NCBI GenBank assembly: GCA_038322235.1
Contig: JBBQFQ010000002.1
Coordinates: forward strand, 124,001-188,000
DNA: 64,000 nt
From: SZAS-18 sp038322235
GTDB lineage: Bacteria > Verrucomicrobiota > Verrucomicrobiia > Chthoniobacterales > SZAS-18
Reading direction: 5' to 3'
The position numbers and the translations under genes are program-made. The notes below the pieces were generated by a model, which worked only from the letters and a program-made list of their open reading frames with translations, was not told the origin of the DNA and made no database searches. Below are positions 1 to 8,600 of the stretch, one piece after another (positions within the stretch are counted from its first letter, which is position 1; every line of letters starts with the position of its first letter).

Positions 1-2
1 CC

Positions 3-437
3 CAGGACGTCTCGAAATACTCCTCCGAGACGATGCTGAAACTCATCGCCATTTTCGACCGTGATCCGCTCAGCGAGCGCGGGGACGCGGCGCGCCGGGT
101 GGTGATGGAGTTTGCGGAGAAGAGCGACACCGTTCTCGTCACCATCTCCGAGGGCGCCATGCCGTGGGTCGCCGACGAATCGGTCCCCGAGGCGACCCGC
201 CTGCTGCTCACGGCGGCGTACGTCGCTGGGAACGTGAAGTCGCAACTCGAGCGGAAGGTGAACGCGAACGATACGCTCGCCGGCTGGCAGCAGACCTTCC
301 GCACCTATGAGGCGCTGAAAAAGCACGCGCGCGGCGCCCGCGTGAAGCCGGTCGAGCAACTCCTCGAAGACGAGAAGGCCGGCAAGCTGAAGGAGCGCGC
401 GATGGCGGTGGACAGCGAAGGCAAGGACTCGGTCTGA
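3..437 (+). CDS. C-terminal part of an unrecognised protein, cut by the window edge
   Basis: The reading frame is open from the first bases of the window, so the gene starts upstream; the first in-window ATG is at 33 but in-frame codons continue before it. The visible 145 residues are predicted soluble, alpha-helical and charged, ending in a Lys/Glu-rich tail. I see no signal peptide, membrane segment or motif that places it in a known family. It converges on the glycosyltransferase gene that follows on the other strand, with a gap of about 25 bases. The frame is credible because it is long, runs off the edge and has protein-like composition. Function unknown. Confidence 0.65.
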   Translation, partial: QDVSKYSSETMLKLIAIFDRDPLSERGDAARRVVMEFAEKSDTVLVTISEGAMPWVADESVPEATRLLLTAAYVAGNVKSQLERKVNANDTLAGWQQTFRTYEALKKHARGARVKPVEQLLEDEKAGKLKERAMAVDSEGKDSV

Positions 438-462
438 AGGCGGCGCTCTCCCCCGGGGAGCA

Positions 463-1206
463 TCACGGCCGATCGGTTTCTGTTCCTCCCGCCTGGACCG
501 GCCGGATCGGGAAGGTCCGCCGGGTAAACCACCACATCCCGAGGAGGTCGAGCAGCGGACGCCAGAGCATCACGAGAAGGCCGTAGCTGGAGACTCCGGC
601 CCGGCGTTCCCGATGCGCCACCGGTGCCTGCACGACGCGGAATCCCGCCGCGACCGCGAACGCGGGAATGAAGGAGTAAAGCGTCCTGAGCGGTGCAAAC
701 GACGGGACGATCTCGCGGCGAAAGATCTTCAGCGCGCACCCGCTGTCGTCGCAGCCATCGCGCAGGATCGACTGCCGGACGACATTCGCCACGCGCGACA
801 TGGCCTTGCGCAGGGTGGAGTCGCGGCGCTCGGCGCGGATCCCGACGATCATGTCTGCGCCGCTTTCCGTAAGTTTGGCAAACATCGCGGGAAGGTCGGC
901 AGGATCATTCTGCCCATCCCCATCCATCACGACCACCCACGCCCCGCGCGCCGCCAGAAAACCACGCAGCAGCGAGGCCGCCTGACCCCGGTTTTGCGGG
1001 TTGTGGAGCGCGAGGAAATGCGGGTTAGCCACCGCCACCCCGTCGAGAATGCCGGCCGTGCCGTCGCGGCTGCAATCGTTCACCATCAGGACTTCGAACG
1101 ACCCGCCCAGCGTCGCCATCGCGGCGCCCACCTCGTCGAGGAGCGAGCGGGCATTTCCCTCCTCATTGTAGAAGGGAATGACGACGGAAAAACGGGGGGT
1201 ATCCAT
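463..1206 (-). CDS. Family 2 glycosyltransferase (dolichyl-phosphate mannosyltransferase-like)
   Basis: The 247-residue protein opens with the GT-A fold signature SVVIPFYNEEGN, followed by VNDCSRDGT and then the acidic motif VVMDGDGQNDP, which matches the QNDP-type DXD metal and nucleotide-sugar site of the DPM1/ArnC/GtrB branch of GT2. A later hydrophobic stretch with paired Trp near the C-terminus (about residues 210-228) could sit at the membrane but is too short for a two-TM ArnC-type anchor. It probably transfers a sugar from a nucleotide donor to a lipid or glycan acceptor at the inner face of the cytoplasmic membrane. The acceptor cannot be told from sequence. It stands alone between two unrelated plus-strand genes. 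Confidence 0.85.
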   Translation of the reverse strand: MDTPRFSVVIPFYNEEGNARSLLDEVGAAMATLGGSFEVLMVNDCSRDGTAGILDGVAVANPHFLALHNPQNRGQAASLLRGFLAARGAWVVVMDGDGQNDPADLPAMFAKLTESGADMIVGIRAERRDSTLRKAMSRVANVVRQSILRDGCDDSGCALKIFRREIVPSFAPLRTLYSFIPAFAVAAGFRVVQAPVAHRERRAGVSSYGLLVMLWRPLLDLLGMWWFTRRTFPIRPVQAGGTETDRP

Positions 1207-1266
1207 CTACGTCCCTGCGCATAAGGCGAACTCGGCGCGGCGCCAATCGTTTTCCTCTCCCTCGCG

Positions 1267-1352
1267 CCGCCTCGGAGCGGGTCGCGCCCGGCATCTTCGA
1301 CGCCCGCTCCTGAATCTCCGGAAGAGCCCGACCCGGGCTTGACCCCGCTGCC
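1267..1352 (+). pseudogene. Fragment of the AbiEii-partner gene, duplicate of 2382-2470
   Basis: About 85 bases here align without large gaps to 2382-2470. Translated, they read ERVAPGIFDARS and then hit a stop codon where the other copy has a Trp codon. The other copy is the C-terminal part of the gene that precedes a truncated AbiEii-type nucleotidyltransferase. The fragment has no start, is interrupted, and is therefore a relic. Together the two copies bracket the GAF gene as imperfect direct repeats. Confidence 0.6.
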
Positions 1353-1406
1353 CGCGATGTGCGAGAAGTGAAAACGCATCGCCCTCCTGTCCAGCTCTTT
1401 AAATTG

Positions 1407-2111
1407 ATGTTTCAAAACCGCAACCGTGCCTTGGAAATGCGTCTGGCGGCCCTTCAACGCTATGATGTGATGGATACGGCCGCCGAGGCTGCTTTCGATG
1501 ATTTGACGTCGCTCGCGGCCAAAATCTGCGGCACGCCCATCTCGCTGATCACGCTGCTCGATGGGCGGCGGCAGTGGTTCAAATCGAACCATGGCATGGC
1601 GGTGGATGAAACGCCGATCGATCTGGCGTTTTGCCGCCATGCGATCGAACAGGTCGGCGTGATGCAGGTGCGCGATGCCACCCGGGACGAGCGCTTCACT
1701 CAGAATCCGCTCGTGCTCGGCGAACCCGCCATCCGCTTCTACGCGGGAGCACCACTGATCACGCCCGAGGGCGCAGCGCTCGGGACTTTGTGCGTGATCG
1801 ATTCGAAGCCGCACGAATTGAGCGTCGAACAGGCCGCCTTGCTGGAGGGCCTGGCCAAGCAAGCGGTGCACTTGCTGGAGGCGCGCCTGGTCGCCCAACG
1901 CCTCGCCGAAAGCCTCCGCCAGATTGAGCAGCTGCGCGCCTTCCTGCCGGTCTGTGCCTACTGCTCGAATATTCGCGATGAGGACGGCAAGTGGCACGGC
2001 CTCGCTTCGTATTTTTCCACGCGCTCGGAACTGCGCTTCACCCACGGTGCCTGCGAATCGTGTGCCGAGAAGGTCCTGAAGGAACTCGACGAATTCCGGC
2101 CGCGGGCCTGA
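1407..2111 (+). CDS. GAF-domain protein with C-terminal Cys-rich cap
   Basis: The protein has a GAF domain over about residues 10-165 (starting RLAALQRYDVMDT, with CRHAIEQ and RFYAGAPLITPEG typical of the GAF fold found in sensor kinases and cyclases). A C-terminal module follows: a short coiled-coil-like stretch, then CAYCSNIRDEDGKW and HGACESC, a Cys/His-rich cap often attached to GAF or PAS regions. No kinase, cyclase or HTH domain is present, so this is a stand-alone sensor or adaptor. I prefer ATG 1407 to the in-frame ATG at 1359, because the family begins just before the RNRALEMRL segment. It lies between two fragments of a decayed gene pair, so it may have arrived by insertion or duplication. 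Ligand unknown. Confidence 0.8.
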   Translation: MFQNRNRALEMRLAALQRYDVMDTAAEAAFDDLTSLAAKICGTPISLITLLDGRRQWFKSNHGMAVDETPIDLAFCRHAIEQVGVMQVRDATRDERFTQNPLVLGEPAIRFYAGAPLITPEGAALGTLCVIDSKPHELSVEQAALLEGLAKQAVHLLEARLVAQRLAESLRQIEQLRAFLPVCAYCSNIRDEDGKWHGLASYFSTRSELRFTHGACESCAEKVLKELDEFRPRA

Positions 2112-2153
2112 GCGGCCCGGCGGTCTGCGGCGCCCCAGCCTATTTCTGCGTGA

Positions 2154-2504
2154 TTCCTTCGGGGGGAGCCTGCGCTTTCGGCTCGCCGCTCGAGCGAAGA
2201 GCCGATAGGTTCCCTTCGTGATGTCGCACGCCCGGAAACGGAGATTGCTCGCCGGGTCGCGTGGTGGAAGGACCCGGCGGAGACGCTTGCCTGCGAGGAC
2301 GAATTTATCGCCCGGATGGCCCCGGGAACGTGGGAAGACTGGGTCGAAACTTTGAACCGCCATGGGGAGGATGCGTTCCGAGCCGCCTTGGAGCGCGTCG
2401 CGCCGGGCATCTTTGACGCCCGCTCCTGGACCTACTGGAGAGCGCGACTCGGGCTCGAACCTGCTCCTCTCCCCCGCCGGGCCTTTCTCGATGGAAACCA
2501 TTGA
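2154..2504 (+). pseudogene. Remnant of the partner gene of an AbiEii-type nucleotidyltransferase
   Basis: This open stretch encodes ARRVAWWKDPAETL, then GTWEDW, then PGIFDARSWTYW and RLGLEP. I recognise this as the small protein encoded just before AbiEii/AbiGii-like nucleotidyltransferase genes in many proteobacteria and related bacteria (identified from memory of the family motifs). The frame is closed upstream by a stop at 2151 and has no start before the internal ATG at 2316, which falls in the middle of the conserved region. An ATG at 2221 lies one frame off, exactly where the N-terminus should begin, so a single-base indel around 2235-2240 is the likely lesion. Its stop overlaps the start of the next relic by 14 bases, the usual coupling for this gene pair. 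Confidence 0.6.
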
Positions 2505-2601
2505 TCCGCGTTTGGAGACGCTTCCGCGCGGGCAGCGGGAACTCTGGCCGCGCTTCGCCGCCCTGCCGCGATCGTTTGTACTTCTCGCCCGCCATGGATG
2601 A
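2491..2601 (+). pseudogene. Truncated AbiEii-type nucleotidyltransferase, N-terminus only
   Basis: ATG 2491 opens a 36-residue frame with LPRGQRELWPRFAALP and SFVLL, matching the N-terminal LPxxQRxLWPEL...FVLYGGTA pattern of AbiEii/AbiGii toxin-family nucleotidyltransferases. It stops just where the nucleotide-binding GGTA loop and the DFDFF-type catalytic motif should follow. Everything after the first 5 percent of the gene is gone. It overlaps the preceding partner gene by 14 bases. Such genes are linked to abortive infection and to minimal toxin-antitoxin functions, but this copy cannot be active. Confidence 0.55.
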
Positions 2602-2640
2602 TCAGTTGGCTCCGCGGGAGCGGTGAACGCTCAGGGTCCG

Positions 2641-5600
2641 CTAGGGCAGACTCACCTGCACGCGATAGAAGCGTTTCGCTCCGGAGATGGGCGCGGAGCC
2701 GGTGTCGGTGCCGTCATCCAGGTAACTCTGCGACGCGCCATTTCCGGAGTAGTCGCGGTTGATCGTAGTCCACGCGCCGCTCGCCAGGTTCGGCGTCCAT
2801 TGGACGCGATACACCCGGTCGAGCACGGTCGGGAAGGTGACGGTCACCGCGGTGGGAGAAGTGCGCGCGGAACTCACGACGGGCGGACCGCTGGCGACGC
2901 GGGGATTCTGACCGAAGAGATACTTCGTGAGGTTTGTGAGGCCGTCCGCCGAGAGCACGCCGTTCGGTCCGTTCTGGCCGTTCGGATCATTCAGGTTGAG
3001 ACCGTAGAGCGCCTCCCACCAGTCCGGCAGACCATCGGCGTCCGTGTCGAAGCTCAGGGTGCGTCCCGTCTCGAATCCGAGCGTAAACGTCATGCCGGTC
3101 CCGCCAAAGACCTCCACCTGCTGGACCTGCGCCTGATTGCGCAGCGGGACCGTCGAGAAATTCACGCCCGCCGAGGGTTCGTCATCGACGGCGGTGAGGT
3201 TCACCTGCGTATTCGCCTGGAAGCGCAGATAGGCGCGGATCTGGCGCGTGGCCGTCGTGTTGAACAGATCCGCGCCGCTGGCGGTGGTCGTGAGCGCGCT
3301 GAGGTGCGCCTGACCGCTGGTGATCAGGTCGAGCAAATCCGGCGAGAGCCCGTGGCGGACGTAGAGCGCGGTCACGTTTCCAGCCAACGCATAGCTCGCC
3401 GCGAAAGCGTTCTTCCGCGGCGCGAGGGTGATTGTCTTCACGACGTTTCCATCTGCGCTCGTGAAGACCCAGCCGGCTCCGCTGGCCGCCGGCGTGACGG
3501 TGTAGAGGACGTTCGCATACGTCAGGCCCGGACCTCCCGTCTGGCTGGCGAACCAATCCTTGAAGGCGCTGGTGCGGAAGGCGGCCGCGGCGCCATTCGC
3601 CGTGTTCGGGAAGCCTTCGTCCTCGGTCTCGCTGCCACTATACGAGACGAAATTGCCGACGACCTGATACACTGCCCCGGTGTCCAGATCCCGCAGCCAC
3701 GCTGCGGTCATTCTCCCACCCTGTCGCTCGAAGAGTCCAAAGATCCGATCGTTGAAGAGGAGGTACTCGTTCTCACCGTCGAGATCGACATCGCTCGCCT
3801 CGGCGACCGCAGTGCCGGCATAGACGCCGGTCTGGGCTGCCACCGCCCAATCGTTGACGCGCTTGTAGACCGCGGCGTTTCGCGCCTGCGACTGGGCGAC
3901 CTTCGCAAAGGACGCGAGATTCTGGAGCGTGATGTCCGGGTAGACGTAAGCGCCCGTCGAATACTTCGTGAGATCGTTATTCGTCTGGTCATGGAACGCC
4001 GTCGTGAAAAGTGCCGCCCCGAACGTCATGCGCGCGAGCGATCCGATCCCCGCGAGCGCGGGCAGATTGCTCATCGCGTTGACCGCATTCCATGTGGCGT
4101 TGGTGATCGTGCTGGCGGAACCAGTCCCCAGCGCGCCGAACGGCTGCGGCAGGGGGACGCCGGTCCGCACGTTGAATATCTTCCCGCTCAGGCTCTCCTC
4201 GCGCCCGCTTTGACCGTAATACCAGTTGTCGTAGTTCTCCTCGGTGGCGTGGTCGATCCAGTCGCGCGCCACCTTGGGCAACGCGGCTTGGGTCCCGCGA
4301 TCAGCCGTGCCCCAAGTGTCACCGACGCCGTCCGCCGGCAGGGATAGATCCACCTGAGCGCTGCCGATCTGATCGGGCGTGACGATCTGCACCCACGGAC
4401 GGCTGGCCATCCAGCGGATGCTTTTGTCATAGGCGTCCGCGAACGCCTTCGAGCCGAAGTCGTCCCACGTGGTCAGCAGCACGACCACCTGATCGACCTG
4501 AGCGCTGCGCGCCTTGCGATTGAAGAGCTGGCGGAGCTGGATGCTCAGGCCGTTGTCGTCGTTCGCGCCCAGCAGGTTCGTCGTCCCGTCATTGTTGATG
4601 ACGAGGGCGTTGACGCCGTTGATCCGGTTGAGCCGGTACCCATTGGAACCAACCGCCTCCTGACGTCCAAACCACTTGAAGATGTGGCGGCCCTGCGTGA
4701 CGAAGGTCTGCTGGAAGCCAAGCTGCCGAATCTGATCAAGCGTGGCGGAATCGAGGACCTGCTCGCTCGGCCAGAAGGTCCGGGCGGACGGAGCCGAGCC
4801 GTAAATCTGCGCGAGCACCGAATTCGCCAGCGCGATGTTGTCCGCGTTGTAGCTCAGCGGGAAGTAGCTGAGCGGGTGATCGGCAAAGGTCGTGCCCGTC
4901 AGTTCGATGATCCCCTGGGCCTTGAGCGCCGCGATCCGGGCGTTAAAGGCGGGGCCATCGAGATAGGGCTTGTTCACCGCGGGATCGACCGCGGCCCATT
5001 GGATCGCGGAAGCGAGCGTGGGCGTCAGGTGCAGCGTCAGGGGCACGCCGTAGGCCTGGTGCACGTCGAGCGCGCGATAGAGTCCGGCGCCGGCGCCGTT
5101 GTTGATCAGCGCCTGGATCTGATTGCCGGGCTCGATGGCGTGATTCCCCGCCACGAGCGTGATGACTTTGACGCGGCGGCCATTGTCGTTCTGGGCGCGC
5201 TTTCCGTACCACTGGTAAAGCACGCTTTTGCTGCCCCGGATGTTGATTTGATCGAGATAGTAGTCACTCGCGATGTAGTCGTCGCGAATCGTATCGCGAA
5301 TGTCGGAGCGCCCACCGATGTCGCCCGCGCCGACCGGGCTGTTCGTGGTTCCGTCCTTCGTCGTAAAGACCTGGAACTTGAGGTCGCGCGCATCGAGTCC
5401 GTTCCATCCGGCATCCCGCAGGGCCTGGCGGCTGATGCTGACCTCCACCGCGTCGAGGTCAGAATTGTAATAGCTCTTCAGGAAACCGTTGGCCGCGTTT
5501 TGATCGCGCGCGACGACTCCGAATTGCGTCAACTCCTGGCCAATCTGCGTGGAGTTGTGGAGCGGGTCCGTGTCGATGTAGACGCGACCCTTGTTCGACT

Positions 5601-8600
5601 GATAGCAGGCCACGACCGCCTGCCAGCCGAGGTTGGTCGCCGTGTCCACGCCGTCCGGTAGGTTGCGCTCGCCGGTGCCGGGTTGGCCGGCATTCACGAC
5701 CACGTAAAAGTCGAGATTGCCCTCCTCGGCGAAGGCCTTCAGATCGTGCAGATCGAGGCGGAAGTAGAATTTCCCGTCGCCGCCCTGCGCGGAATCGCCG
5801 CCGTCATGGGCGTAGAAGGCCACAATGTCGCGCGAGGAATCGAAGCCATCGTAGGCGTGATAGACGTCGCTGCCCTGGTTGTTCGGGCCGTCGCCGTCGT
5901 AGGGATCGATGGCGATCAAATCGTCCATCGTCCAATCGGTGAAATCCTTCGCGTTCACCACCGCGCCGACCGTGATCGGAGGCGTCTGCGGTCCGATCAC
6001 GATGCTGTTCGCCGGAGGCGGCACGCCGGTGTTCGGCGAATTGGGATCCGATCCATTCAGGAACTCCTGCAGGTTGTTGAATCCGTCGTTATCCGGATCG
6101 CCCAGCGCGCCATTGCTCGAGTTCGACGCCAGACCCGTGCGCAGGCTGCGGTGACCGGCGATACCGTCATCGAGCGGATCGAGGCCGTAGCGGACCTCCC
6201 AACCGTCCGGCAGGCCATCGCCATCCGTGTCGGGATCGCGCGGATCGGTCTCGAGCCAGATCACGTCGATCGTGTGTCCGTCCGCGGGGTTCACCCGGGG
6301 AAACGCCGCCGCGAGCTTGCGCTTATCGAGCCGCTTGAACTGATAGAACTTCGCCGGCGTGACCGTCGTGTCCGTGAACGAGTAGCAGTAGTCCGTGTAC
6401 TTGCCGAAACCGAGCGCGTTTGAGTCGTCGTTCAGCACGCCGAGCACGACGAAGTTGCCGCTCCCGTCCGTGACATTGCGATCGATGATCGCGAGATCGA
6501 CCACGCCATTGTGGTTCTTGTCTTCCTCGCCGTCGGAAATCCCGTCGCCATCGGTGTCGGGATTGTTCGGATCCGTTTCCATGAAGAGGGCCCCGGCGGG
6601 AAGCTTGCTCCGATCGACCCGCGACGTGTTGTAGATCGTGGGCGGATGCTTGATCACGCCGGTGATGTTGCCGTTCGCATCGACCGTGCAGATGTCGACG
6701 CGGCCGTTGTGATTCGCGTCCTCAATGCCGTCCTTCAGGCCGTCGTCATCTGTATCCGGCTTCGTCGGATCGGTCATCGAGCCGGCAATCAGGTCGGTGC
6801 GCGGGCGGTTGAGATCGTAGGGCCAGGGATCGTAGAGTTCGTAACCTGGAGGCCGGGTCGCGTTATCCGTCGTGTTGAAGATGGGCGGATCCTGATCGGG
6901 GACGAAGTTTGGCTCGCCGTCGCCGTTCGTGTCCGTCGTGAGATTCGTGGCCGCACCGGGAGTCACCCAGCCGGACTCGAGTCCGTCGGTGAGGCCGTCG
7001 TCGTCAGAGTCCGGCGACAGCGGATCGGTCTTTCCGGAGATGAAATAGACGTGCACGTCGCCGTTCACCCAGGTCTCGGAATTTGTGGTCGGCAGCGGGA
7101 CGATGGTCGTTTCCAGAGTGTCGTAGAGTCCGTCGTCGTCCGAATCCGCATCCCCTGGCACGGGCGTGACGAGCTGCCGGAAGAGGACCTGCGTGTTACG
7201 CACCGAGATGTTGTCGGGCGTGCTCGTGTTGTTCCCCGTCACGAAGACTCCGGCGGTAAATTGAGCGGAGCCCGCGGCGATGTTCTGCCAGGTGTAATCC
7301 CAGAACTTCGTGTTCCCGTTGACCGTGGGGTTCGTGGGCGAGGGCACCAGATCAGACGCCAGCACATTCCCCAGCGACGCGGCGAGCGTGACGTGGTCGG
7401 CCGCGATGCCGGTGCTGATCCGAATCGGGTACTGCCGCTGCTGCGGCGTGGGGGCGGCGCTCGCGGGCAGAATGATGACGAAGGCCTTACCGTCCGCGTC
7501 GAACTCCGGCGGGTTAATGATGTCGATCGCGGGCGGCTGCGGCGCCGGGATAGCCTTCACGATCCGCGTCGCCGTCAGGACCGGCAGATTTCCGGGTCGG
7601 GTGTGCGTGACGGTGATCTTGTGCAGGTAGTTTGGGAGATCGTTATAGAGATTCGGGAGCGGGTAGGCGAGCTCGTGGTAGTTCGCATTCACGTCGTAGT
7701 TTACGATGTACGAAGCCGGTGACTGGATGGTCCCGGCATCCGTCGCTTCACTCGAACCGATGCGAATCAGGAAGCGACTGATGAGGTCCGGCGTGCTGAG
7801 ACCGGCGGCGAGTGATTTGCTGAAGGCGACCTTCATCACGTAGCCCTGGCCGACCGCGTCGCCGTCGGTCGTGGGATAGGCCACGAACATCCGCGTGTCC
7901 GGCCCCAGCGTGTTCACGGTCCGCGTGAGCGTGGTGAAATGGCCGGCCGAATCGGAAAGCGTCATATCGGCCGCCGACGTCACCTCCAGCAAGCGCACCT
8001 GGATGGTGCCCGTGCCGCTGGACGGGATGTTCACGTAGTTCAAGCGGAACTCCCGCTCGTAGGCACTCTGCACGAAAAGACTCGGCGTGACCTCCGAGGC
8101 CGCGACCCAGGCGCCGTTCCCGTTGTTCACGAGCGTGGCCGCATCGTCGTTGCTCGGGTCGCCATCGAGGATGCGATAGAGCACTTTGGTGACGCTCGGA
8201 TCCGCGCGCACGACCACGCCGTACTGCGATCCGGCGACGGTGTCGCCGTCGGTCCCAGGGAACTTGATTTCTCCGCCCGGGGGCTGGGCGTCGTAGTAAA
8301 ATGTCTGGGTGTAGGTGTTGAAAATACTCGCCCGGCCCACGCGATTCAGGAACTCCTTCACCCGCACGACGTGATAGCCCTCCTTCAGGCCGGTGGCGCG
8401 CACGCCGTAGTCGTTGTGCGGAAAATAGGTCGCGGTCGTCGCGTTGAACCCGGTGATCTGGAACACCGTCTCCATCCGGCGCTTCAGATCCGCGTTGACG
8501 GCACTGCTCGGAAAGACGCTGGGAGAAACGGTGCCCGTCGCACCCACCTTGTACCGCAGGACCGTGCCTGCGGGCAGCGCCGGAATCGTGCCGATCCACC

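Noticed and set aside
1086..2501. A 471-codon minus-strand frame across the GAF gene
   Set aside because: Composition is low-complexity and Arg/Gly-rich with no motif; the plus-strand GAF and AbiEii-partner translations are clearly the real coding sense.
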